Below, piece by piece: positions 51,001 through 63,015 of a stretch of 64,000 bases of DNA. Under the pieces are notes generated by a model, which saw only the letters and a program-made list of their open reading frames with translations, made no database searches and was not told where the DNA came from. Position 1 is the first letter of the stretch. Each line of letters starts with the position of its first letter. The DNA is from Hippophae tibetana (lineage: Eukaryota; Streptophyta; Magnoliopsida; Rosales; Elaeagnaceae), in contig CM072807.1 of the NCBI GenBank assembly GCA_037013495.1, forward strand, positions 31,104,802 through 31,168,801. The letters run 5' to 3'. A program made the position numbers and the translations under genes.

Positions 51001-53718
51001 AAATGTTAGAATACAATTCAATCCAAAAACGTTCAAAAAACCATATGAACCTATAATTTAAATGTAGTGGAAACAAAATGGATTGAAAACATACCTCCTA
51101 CCATTGATCAAAAAATTTTATTTTTGAAAAATTTCCCTTTCAACATCGAGGCGGGTCAACATTACCCGGTTTTACCCTAACGGATATCCGATCATATCTT
51201 GCTATTCCGGGGAAGGAATCCAGCGTTCTTTTTATCAAAATTCTCATAATTCGATTTCTGAGTGATTGACGGTCTCAATTTGAAGTAGAACATCATTTTA
51301 AAAAAAATAAAATTAACGAAGCATATAAATACCCACGATAAATTAGATTTATTTTCTTCATTTTTTTCAAGTTTAAAATCCCAGAATAACTAAAAAAGAT
51401 ATATTGAGACAATTTGAAATTTCCATATGCATCAAAAATAGCAAAACGAAAAAATAAAATTACAATTCAAGTGAAAGAGAGCAAAACAGAGATTTTTTCT
51501 AAAATGGCTCTCATAGTTAATGTTAGAATACAATTCAATCCAAAAACGTTCAAAAAACCATATGAACGTATAATTTAAATGCAGCGGAAACAAAATGGAT
51601 TGAAAACATACCTCCTACCATTGATCAAAAAAATTTATTTGTGAAAAATTTCCCTTTCAACATCGAGGCGGGTCAACATGACCCGGTTTTACCCTAACGG
51701 ATACCCGATCATATCTTGCTATTCCGGGGACGGAATCCAGCGTTCTTTTTATCAAAATTCTCATAATTCGATTTCTGAGTGATTGACGGTCTCAATTTGA
51801 AGTAGAACATCATTTTAAAAAAAATAAAATTAACGAAGCATATAAATACCCACGATAAATTAGATTTATTTTCTTCATTTTTTTCAAGTATAAAATCCCA
51901 GAATCACTAAAAAGGATATATTGAGACAATTTGAAATTTCCATATGCATCAAAAATAGCAAAACGAAAAAATAAAATTACAATTCAAGTGAAAGAGAGCA
52001 AAACAGAGATTTTTTCAAAAATAGTTCTCATACTAAATGTTAGAATACAATTCAATCCAAAAACGTTCAAAAAATCATATGAACGTATAATTTAAATGCA
52101 GCGGAAACAAAATGGATTGAAAACATACCTCCTACCATTGATCAAAATTTTTATTTTTGAAAAATTTCTCTTTCAACATCGAGGCGGGTCAACATGACCG
52201 GGTTTTACCCTAGCGGATGCCCGGTCATATCTTGCTATTCCGGGGACGGAATCCAGCGTTCTTTTTATCAAAATTTTCATAATTCGATTTCTGAGTCATT
52301 GACGGTCTCAATTTGAAGTAGAACATCATTTTAAAAAAAATTCATTAACGAAGCATATAAATACCCACGATAAATTAGATTTATTTTCTTCATTTTTTTC
52401 AAGTTTAAATTCCCATAATCACTAAAAAAGATATTTTGAGACAATTTGAAATTTCCATATGCATCAAAAATAGGAAAACGAAAAAATAAAATTACAATTC
52501 AAGTGAAAGAGAGCAAAACAGAGATTTTTTCAAAAATAGTTCTCATAGTAAATGTTAGAATACAATTCAATCCAAAAACGTTCAAAAAATCATATGAACG
52601 TATAATTTAAATGCAGCGGAAACAAAATGGATTGAAAACATACCTCCTACCATTGATCAAAAATTTTTATTTTTAAAAAATTTCACTTTCAACATCGAGG
52701 CGGGTCAGCATGACCCGGTTTTACCCTAACGGATACCAGATCATATCTTGCTTTTCCGGGGACGGTATCCAGCGTTCTTTTTATCAAAATTCTCATAATT
52801 CGATTTCTGAGTGATTGACTGTCTCAATTTGAAGTAAAACATAATTTTACATAAAAATTTCATTAAAGAAGCATATAAATACCCACGATAAATTAGATTT
52901 ATTTTCTTTTTTTTTCAAGTTTAAATTCACAGAATCACTCAAAAAGATATATTGAGTCAATTTGAAATTTCCATATGCATCAAAAATAGGAAAACGAAAA
53001 ACTAAAATTACAATTCAAGTGAAAGAGAGCAAAATAGAGATATTTTCAAAAATAGTTCTCATAGTAAATGTTAGAATACAATTCAATCCAAAAACGTTCA
53101 AAAAGCCATATGAACGTATAATTTAAATGCAGCGGAAACAAAATGGATTGAAAACATACCTCCTACCATTGATCAAAATTTTTTATTTTTAAAAAATTTC
53201 CCTTTCAACATCGAGGCGGGTCAATAAGACCCGGTTTTACCCTAACGGATACCCGGTCATATCTTGCTATTCTGGGGATGGAATCCAGCGTTCTTTTTAT
53301 CAAAATTCTCATAATTCGATTTCTGAGTGATTGACGGTCGCAATTTGAAGTAAAACATAATTTTAAATAAAAATTTCATTAACGAAGCATATAAATACCC
53401 ACGATAAATTAGATTTTTTTTTTTTCAAGTTTAAATTCACAGAATCACTCAAAAAGATATATTGAGACAATTTGAAATTTCCATATGCATCAAAAATTGG
53501 AAAACGAAAAAATAAAATTACAATTCAAGTGAAAGAGAGCAAAACAAATATTTTTTCTAAAATGGCTCTCATAGTGAATGTTAGAATACAATTCAATCCA
53601 AAAACGTTCAAAAAACCATATGAATGTATAATTTAAATGCAGCGGAAACAAAATGGATTGAAAACATACCTCCTACCATTGATCAAAATTTTTTATTTTT
53701 GAAAAATTTCCCTTTCAA
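48048..53718. repeat. 11-mer HOR copy 2, 5671 bp
   Basis: Units: 48048, 48566, 49083, 49600, 50109, 50627, 51144, 51661, 52177, 52693, 53209, in the same order as copy 1. The one-base length difference is explained by the T run in unit 11 (12 against 13). Copies 1 and 2 share TTTCTCTTTC before unit 9 where copy 3 has TTTCCCTTTC. Copies 2 and 3 share CTGGTGATGG in unit 1 where copy 1 has CTGGGGATGG. Confidence 0.95.
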
Positions 53719-56700
53719 CATCGAGGCGGATCAACATGACCCGGTTTTACCCTAGCGGATACCCGGTCATATCTTACTATTCTGGTGATGGAATCCAACG
53801 TTCTTTTTATCAAAATTCTCATAATTCGATTTCTGAGTGATTGACGGTCGCAATTTGAAGTAAAACATAATTTTAAATAAAAATTTCATTAACAAAGCAT
53901 ATAAATACCCACGATAAATTAGATTTATTTTCCTCTTTTTTTTCAAGTTTAAATTCACTGAATCACTCAAAAAGATATATTGAGACAATTTGAAATTTCC
54001 ATATGCATCAAAAATTGGAAAACGAAAAAATAAAATTACAATTCAAGTGAAAGAGAGCAAAACAAATATTTTTTCTAAAATGGCTCTCATAGTGAATGTT
54101 AGAATACAATTCAATCCAAAAACGTTCAAAAAACCATATTAACGTATAATTTAAATGCAGCGGAAACAAAATGGATTGAAAACATACCTCCTACCATTGA
54201 TCAAAAAAATTTATTTTTGAAAAATTTCACTTTCAACATCGAGGCGGGTCAGCATGACCCAGTTTTAGCCTACCGGTTACCCGGTCATTTCTTGCTATTC
54301 CTGGGACGGAATCCAGCCTTTTTTTTGTCAAAATTTTCATAATTCGATTTCTGAGTGATTGCCGGTCTCAATTTGAAGTAGAACATCATTTTAAAAAATA
54401 ATTCATTAACGAAGCATATAAATACGCACGATAAATTAGATTTATTTTCTTCATTTTTTTCAAGTTTAAAATCCCAGAAACACTAAAAAAGATATATTGA
54501 GACAATTTGAAATTTCCATATGCATCAAAAATTGGAAAACGAAAAAATAAAATTACAATTCAAGTGAAAGAGAGCAAAACAGAGATTTTTTCTAAAATGG
54601 CTCTCATAGTGAATGTTAGAATACAATTCAATCCAAAAACGTTCAAAAAACCATATGAATGTATAATTTAAATGCAGCGGAAACAAAATGGATTGAAAAC
54701 ATACCTCCTACCATTGATCAAAATTTTTTATTTTTGAAAAATTTCCCTTTCAACATCGAGGCGGATCAACATGACCCGGTTTTACCCTAGCGGATGCCCG
54801 GTCATATCTTGCTATTCTGGGGATGGAATCCAGCGTTCTTTTTATCAAAATTCTCATAATTCGATTTCTGAGTGATTGACGGTCGCAATTTGAAGTAAAA
54901 CATAATTTTTAAAAAAATAAAATTAACGAAGCATATAAATACTCACGATAAATTAGATTTATTTTCTTCATTTTTTTCAAGTTTAAAATCCCAGAATCAC
55001 TAAAAAAGATATATTGAGACAATTTGAAATTTCCATATGCATCAAAAATAGCAAAACGAAAAAATAAAATTACAATTCAAGTGAAAGAGAGCAAAACAGA
55101 GATTTTTTCTAAAATGGCTCTCATAGTTAATGTTAGAATACAATTCAATCCAAAAACGTTCAAAAAACCATATGAACGTATAATTTAAATGCAGCGGAAA
55201 CAAAATGGATTGAAAACATACCTCCTACCATTGATCAAAAAAATTTATTTTTGAAAAATTTCACTTTCAACATAGAGGCGGGTCAACATGACCCGGTTTT
55301 ACCCTAACGGATACCCGATCATATTTTGCTATTCCGGGGACGGAATCCAGCGTTCTTTTTATCAAAATTCTCATAATTCGATTTCTGAGTGATTGACGGT
55401 CGCAATTTGAAATAAAACATAATTTTAAATAAAAATTTCATTAACGAAGCATATAAATACCCACGATAAATTAGATTTTTTTTTTTTCAAGTTTAAATTC
55501 ACAGAATCACTCAAAAAGATATATTGAGACAATTTGAAATTTCCATATGCATCAAAAATTGGAAAACGAAAAAATAAAATTACAATTCAAGTGAAAGAGA
55601 GCAAAACAAATATTTTTTCTAAAATGGCTCTCATAGTGAATGTTAGAATACAATTCAATCCAAAAACGTTCAAAAAACCATATTAACGTATAATTTAAAT
55701 GCAGCGGAAACAAAATGGATTGAAAACATACCTCCTACCATTGATCAAAATTTTTTATTTTTGAAAAATTTCCCTTTCAACATCGAGGCGGATCAACATG
55801 ACCCGGTTTTACCCTAGCGGATACCCAGTCATATCTTACTATTCTGGGGATGGAATCCAACGTTCTTTTTATCAAAATTCTCATAATTCGATTTCTGAGT
55901 GATTGAAGGTCGCAATTTGAAGTAAAACATAATTTTAAATAAAAATTTCATTAACGAAGCATATAAATACCCACGATAAATTAGATTTATTTTCCTCTTT
56001 TTTTTCAAGTTTAAATTCACTGAATCACTCAAAAAGATATATTGAGACAATTTGAAATTTCCATATGCATCAAAAATTGGAAAACGAAAAAATAAAATTA
56101 CAATTCAAGTGAAAGAGAGCAAAACAAATATTTTTTCTAAAATGGCTCTCATAGTGAATGTTAGAATACAATTCAATCCAAAAACGTTCAAAAAACCATA
56201 TGAACGTATAATTTAAATGCAGCGGAAACAAAATGGATTGAAAACATACCTCCTACCATTGATCAAAAAAATTTATTTTTGAAAAATTTCACTTTCAACA
56301 TCGAGGCGGGTCAGCATGACCCAGTTTTAACCTACCGGTTACCCGGTCATATCTTGCTATTCCTGGGACGGAATCCAGCCTTTTTTTTGTCAAAATTTTC
56401 ATAATTCGATTTCTGAGTGATTGCCGGTCTCAATTTGAAGTAGAACATCATTTTAAAAAATAATTCATTAACGAAGCATATAAATACCCACGATAAATTA
56501 GATTTATTTTCTTCATTTTTTTCAAGTTTAAAATCCCAGAAACACTAAAAAAGATATATTGATACAATTTGAAATTTCCATATGCATAAAAAATAGGAAA
56601 ACGAAAAATTAAAATTACAATTCAAGTGAAACAGAGCAAAACAGAGATTTTTTCAAAAATAGTTCTCATAGTAAATGTTAGAATACAATTCAATCCAAAA

Positions 56701-58930
56701 ACGTTCAAAAAACCATATGAACCTATAATTTAAATGTAGTGGAAACAAAATGGATTGAAAACATACCTCCTACCATTGATCAAAAAATTTTATTTTTGAA
56801 AAATTTCCCTTTCAACATCGAGGCGGGTCAACATTACCCGGTTTTACCCTAACGGATATCCGATCATATCTTGCTATTCCGGGGAAGGAATCCAGCGTTC
56901 TTTTTATCAAAATTCTCATAATTCGATTTCTGAGTGATTGACGGTCTCAATTTGAAGTAGAACATCATTTTAAAAAAAATAAAATTAACGAAGCATATAA
57001 ATACCCACGATAAATTAGATTTATTTTCTTCATTTTTTTCAAGTTTAAAATCCCAGAATAACTAAAAAAGATATATTGAGACAATTTGAAATTTCCATAT
57101 GCATCAAAAATAGCAAAACGAAAAAATAAAATTACAATTCAAGTGAAAGAGAGCAAAACAGAGATTTTTTCTAAAATGGCTCTCATAGTTAATGTTAGAA
57201 TACAATTCAATCCAAAAACGTTCAAAAAACCATATGAACGTATAATTTAAATGCAGCGGAAACAAAATGGATTGAAAACATACCTCCTACCATTGATCAA
57301 AAAAATTTATTTGTGAAAAATTTCCCTTTCAACATCGAGGCGGGTCAACATGACCCGGTTTTACCCTAACGGATACCCGATCATATCTTGCTATTCCGGG
57401 GACGGAATCCAGCGTTCTTTTTATCAAAATTCTCATAATTCGATTTCTGAGTGATTGACGGTCTCAATTTGAAGTAGAACATCATTTTAAAAAAAATAAA
57501 ATTAACGAAGCATATAAATACCCACGATAAATTAGATTTATTTTCTTCATTTTTTTCAAGTATAAAATCCCAGAATCACTAAAAAGGATATATTGAGACA
57601 ATTTGAAATTTCCATATGCATTAAAAATAGCAAAACGAAAAAATAAAATTACAATTCAAGTGAAAGAGAGCAAAACAGAGATTTTTTCAAAAATAGTTCT
57701 CATACTAAATGTTAGAATACAATTCAATCCAAAAACGTTCAAAAAATCATATGAACGTATAATTTAAATGCAGCGGAAACAAAATGGATTGAAAACATAC
57801 CTCCTACCATTGATCAAAATTTTTATTTTTGAAAAATTTCCCTTTCAACATCGAGGCGGGTCAACATGACCGGGTTTTACCCTAGCGGATGCCCGGTCAT
57901 ATCTTGCTATTCCGGGGACGGAATCCAGCGTTCTTTTTATCAAAATTTTCATAATTCGATTTCTGAGTCATTGACGGTCTCAATTTGAAGTAGAACATCA
58001 TTTTAAAAAAAATTCATTAACGAAGCATATAAATACCCACGATAAATTAGATTTATTTTCTTCATTTTTTTCAAGTTTAAATTCCCATAATCACTAAAAA
58101 AGATATTTTGAGACAATTTGAAATTTCCATATGCATCAAAAATAGGAAAACGAAAAAATAAAATTACAATTCAAGTGAAAGAGAGCAAAACAGAGATTTT
58201 TTCAAAAATAGTTCTCATAGTAAATGTTAGAATACAATTCAATCCAAAAACGTTCAAAAAATCATATGAACGTATAATTTAAATGCAGCGGAAACAAAAT
58301 GGATTGAAAACATACCTCCTACCATTGATCAAAAATTTTTATTTTTAAAAAATTTCACTTTCAACATCGAGGCGGGTCAGCATGACCCGGTTTTACCCTA
58401 ACGGATACCAGATCATATCTTGCTTTTCCGGGGACGGTATCCAGCGTTCTTTTTATCAAAATTCTCATAATTCGATTTCTGAGTGATTGACTGTCTCAAT
58501 TTGAAGTAAAACATAATTTTACATAAAAATTTCATTAAAGAAGCATATAAATACCCACGATAAATTAGATTTATTTTCTTTTTTTTTCAAGTTTAAATTC
58601 ACAGAATCACTCAAAAAGATATATTGAGTCAATTTGAAATTTCCATATGCATCAAAAATAGGAAAACGAAAAACTAAAATTACAATTCAAGTGAAAGAGA
58701 GCAAAATAGAGATATTTTCAAAAATAGTTCTCATAGTAAATGTTAGAATACAATTCAATCCAAAAACGTTCAAAAAGCCATATGAACGTATAATTTAAAT
58801 GCAGCGGAAACAAAATGGATTGAAAACATACCTCCTACCATTGATCAAAATTTTTTATTTTTAAAAAATTTCCCTTTCAACATCGAGGCGGGTCAATAAG
58901 ACCCGGTTTTACCCTAACGGATACCCGTTC
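53719..58930. repeat. 11-mer HOR copy 3, truncated in unit 11
   Basis: Units: 53719, 54237, 54754, 55271, 55781, 56299, 56816, 57333, 57849, 58365, 58881. Order and spacing follow copy 2 until the head of unit 11, where GGTCAATAAGACCC is present but CTGGGGATGG is replaced by CCGGGGACGG at about 58944. Private marks: CATATTAACG near 55680 and GAAGGTCGC near 55910. Confidence 0.94.
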
Positions 58931-59397
58931 ATATCTTGCTATTCCGGGGACGGAATCCAGCGTTCTTTTTATCAAAATTCTCATAATTCGATTTCTGAGT
59001 GATTGACGGTCTCAATTTGAAGTAGAACATCATTTTTAAAAAAATAAAATTAACGAAGCATATAAATACCCACGATAAATTAGATTTATTTTCTTCATTT
59101 TTTTCAAGTTTAAAATCCCAGAATCACTAAAAAAGATATATTGAGATAATTTGAAATTTCCATATGCATCAAAAATAGGAAAACGAAAAAATAAAATTAC
59201 AATTCAAGTGAAAGAGAGCAAAACAGAGATTTTTTCTAAAATGGCTCTCATAGTTAATGTTAGAATACAATTCAATCCAAAAACGTTCAAAAAACCATAT
59301 GAACGTATAATTTAAATGCAGCGGAAACAAAATGGATTGAAAACATACCTCCTACCATTGATCAAAAAAATTTATTTGTGAAAAATTTCCCTTTCAA
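58881..59397. repeat. Chimeric monomer ending the 11-mer block
   Basis: The first ~20-60 bases are unit 11 of the 11-mer (GGTCAATAAGACCC). The rest is a different type: CCGGGGACGG, CATTTTTAAAAAAATAAAATT, CTAAAATGGCTCTC with GTTAATG. The switch lies in 58900-58944. It marks the exit from the regular 11-mer. Confidence 0.82.
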
Positions 59398-62300
59398 CAT
59401 CGAGGCGGGTCAACATGACCCGGTTTTACCCTAACGGATACCCGATCATATCTTGCTATTCCGGGGACGGAATCCAGCGTTCTTTTTATCAAAATTCTCA
59501 TAATTCGATTTCTGAGTGATTGACGGTCTCAATTTGAAGTAGAACATCATTTTAAAAAAAATAAAATTAACGAAGCATATAAATACCCACGATAAATTAG
59601 ATTTATTTTCTTTATTTTTTTCAAGTTTAAAATCCCAGAATCACTAAAAAAGATATATTGAGACAATTTGAAATTTCCATATGCATCAAAAATAGCAAAA
59701 CGAAAAAATAAAATTACAATTCAAGTGAAAGAGAGCAAAACAGAGATTTTTTCTAAAATGGCTCTCATAGTTAATGTTAGAATACAATTCAATCCAAAAA
59801 CGTTCAAAAAACCATATGAACGTATAATTTAAATGCAGTGGAAACAAAATGGATTGAAAACATACCTCCTACCATTGATCAAAAAAATTTATTTTTGAAA
59901 AATTTCACTTTCAACATAGAGGCGGGTCAACATGACCCGGTTTTACCCTAACGGATACCCGATCATATTTTGCTATTCCGGGGACGGAATCCAGCGTTCT
60001 TTTTATCAAAATTCTCATAATTCGATTTCTGAGTGATTGACGGTCGCAATTTGAAATAAAACATAATTTTAAATAAAAATTTCATTAACGAAGCATATAA
60101 ATACCCACGATAAATTAGATTTTTTTTTTTTTCAAGTTTAAATTCACAGAATCACTCAAAAAGATATATTGAGACAATTTGAAATTTCCATATGCATCAA
60201 AAATTGGAAAACGAAAAAATAAAATTACAATTCAAGTGAAAGAGAGCAAAACAAATATTTTTTCTAAAATGGTTCTCATAGTGAATGTTAGAATACAATT
60301 CAATCCAAAAACGTTCAAAAAACCATATGAATGTATAATTTAAATGCAGCGGAAACAAAATGGATTGAAAACATACCTCCTACCATTGATCAAAATTTTT
60401 TATTTTTGAAAAATTTCCCTTTCAACATCGAGGCGGATCAACATGACCCGGTTTTACCCTAGCGGATACCCGGTCATATCTTACTATTCTGGGGACGGAA
60501 TCCATCGTTCTTTTTATCAAAATTCTCATAATTCGATTTCTGAGTGATTGACGGTCGCAATTTGAAGTAAAACATAATTTTAAATAAAAATTTCATTAAC
60601 GAAGCATATAAATACCCACGATAAATTAGATTTATTTTCCTCTTTTTTTTCAAGTTTAAATTCACTGAATCACTCAAAAAGATATATTGAGACAATTTGA
60701 AATTTCCATATGCATCAAAAATTGGAAAACGAAAAAATAAAATTACAATTCAAGTGAAAGAGAGCAAAACAAATATTTTTTCTAAAATGGCTCTCATAGT
60801 GAATGTTAGAATACAATTCAATCCAAAAACGTTCAAAAAACCATATGAACGTATAATTTAAATGCAGCGGAAACAAAATGGATTGAAAACATACCTCCTA
60901 CCATTGATCAAAAAAATTTATTTTTGAAAAAATTCACCACTTTCAACATCGAGGCTGGTCAGCATGACCCGGTTTTACCCTACCGGTTACCCGTTCATAT
61001 CTTGCTATTCCTGGGACGGAATCCAGCCTTTTTTTTGTCAAAATTTTCATAATTCGATTTCTGAGTGATTGCCGGTCTCAATTTGAAGTAGAACATCATT
61101 TTAAAAAATAATTCATTAACGAAGCATATAAATACCCACGATAAATTAGATTTATTTTCTTCATTTTTTTCAAGTTTAAAATCCCAGAAACACTAAAAAA
61201 GATATATTGAGACAATTTGAAATTTCCATATGCATAAAAAATAGGAAAACGAAAAATTAAAATTACAATTCAAGTGAAACAGAGCAAAACAGAGATTTTT
61301 TCAAAAATAGTTCTCATAGTAAATGTTAGAATACAATTCAATCCAAAAACGTTCAAAAAATCATATGAATGTATAATTTAAATGCAGCGGAAACAAAATG
61401 GATTGAAAATATACCTCCTACCATTGATTAAAATTTTTTATTTTAAAAAAATTTCACTTTCAACATCGAGGCGGGTCAAGCATGACCCGGTTTTACCCTA
61501 ACGGATACCCGATCATATCTTGCTATTCCTAGGACGGAATCCAGCGTTTTTTTTGTCAAAATTTTCATAATTCCATTTCTGAGTGATTGCCGGTCTCAAT
61601 TTGAAGTAGAACATTATTTTAAAAAATAATTCATTAACGAAGCATATAAATACCCACGATAAATTAGATTTATTTTCTTCATTTTTTTCAAGTTTAAATT
61701 CCCAGAATCACTAAAAAAGATATATTGAGACAATTGGAAATTTCCATATGCTTCAAAAATAGGAAAACGAAAAAATAAAATTACAATTCAAGTGAAAGAG
61801 AGCAAAACAGAGATTTTTTCAAAAATAGTTCTGATAGTAAATGTTAGAATACAATTCAATCCAAAAACGTTCAAAAAACCATATGAACGTATAATTTAAA
61901 TGCAGCGGAAACAAAATGGATTGAAATCATACCTCCTACCATTGATCAAAAAATTTTATTTTTCAAAAATTTCCCTTTCAACATCGAGGCGGGTCAACAT
62001 TACCCGGTTTTACCCTAACGGATACCCGATCATATCTTGCTATTCCGGGGACGGAATCCATCGTTCTTTTTATCAAAATTCTCATAATTCGATTTCTGAG
62101 TGATTGACGGTCTCAATTTGAAGTAGAACATCATTTTTAAAAAAATAAAATTAACGAAGCATATAAATACCCACGATAAATTAGATTTATTTTCTTCATT
62201 TTTTTCAAGTTTAAAATCCCAGAATCATTAAAAAAGATATATTGGGACAATTTGAAATTTCCATATGCATCAAAAATAGCAAAACGAAAAAATAAAATTA

Positions 62301-62498
62301 CAATTCAAGTGAAAGAGAGCAAAACAGAGATTTTTTCAAAAATAGTTCTCATAGTAAATGTTAGAATACAATTCAATCCAAAAACGTTCAAAAAATCATA
62401 TGAACGTATAATTTAAATGCAGCGGAAACAAAATGGATTGAAAATATACCTCCTACCATTGATCAAAATTTTTTATTTTTAAAAAATTTCAATTTCAA
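59398..62498. repeat. Zone 10: rearranged monomers after the 11-mer
   Basis: Monomers: 59398, 59915 W (CATAGAGG, T13), 60426 X, 60947 Y (GAGGCTGGTCAG), 61464, 61982 Z. The W-X-Y order is that of units 4-6 of the 11-mer. The interval before 60947 is 521 bp because of an extra CAC in AATTCACCACTTTC near 60935. Monomer 61464 has a 4-base palindrome spacer (GGGTCA-AGCA-TGACCC), CCTAGGACGG and ATTCCATTTC. Several monomers carry private changes, so this stretch looks less homogenised than the 11-mer block. Confidence 0.88.
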
Positions 62499-63015
62499 CA
62501 TCGAGGCGGGTCAGCATGACCCGGTTTTACCCTAACGGATACCCGATCATATCTTGCTATTCCTAGGACGGAATCCAGCGTTTTCTTTGTCAAAATTTTC
62601 ATAATTCCATTTCTGAGTGATTGCCGGTCTCAATTTGAAGTAGAACATTATTTTAAAAAATAATTCATTAACGAAGCATATAAATACCCACGATAAATTA
62701 GATTTATTTTCTTCATTTTTTTCAAGTTTAAAATCCCAGAAACACTAAAAAAGATATATTGATACAATTTGAAATTTCCATATGCATAAAAAATAGGAAA
62801 ACGAAAAATTAAAATTACAATTCAAGTGAAACAGAGCAAAACAGAGATTTTTTCAAAAATAGTTCTCATAGTAAATGTTAGAATACAATTCAATCCAAAA
62901 ACGTTCAAAAAACCATATGAACCTATAATTTAAATGTAGTGGAAACAAAATGGATTGAAAACATACCTCCTACCATTGATCAAAAAATTTTATTTTTGAA
63001 AAATTTCCCTTTCAA
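62499..63015. repeat. Chimeric monomer where the 11-mer order resumes
   Basis: The head matches 61464 (CCTAGGACGG, ATTCCATTTC, GAACATTATTTT). From about 62727 it matches unit 6 of the 11-mer (AAATCCCAGAAACAC, TTGATACAATTTG, CATATGCATAAAAAATAGG, GAACCTATAA, TGTAGTGG). The breakpoint lies in about 62650-62725. Confidence 0.85.
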
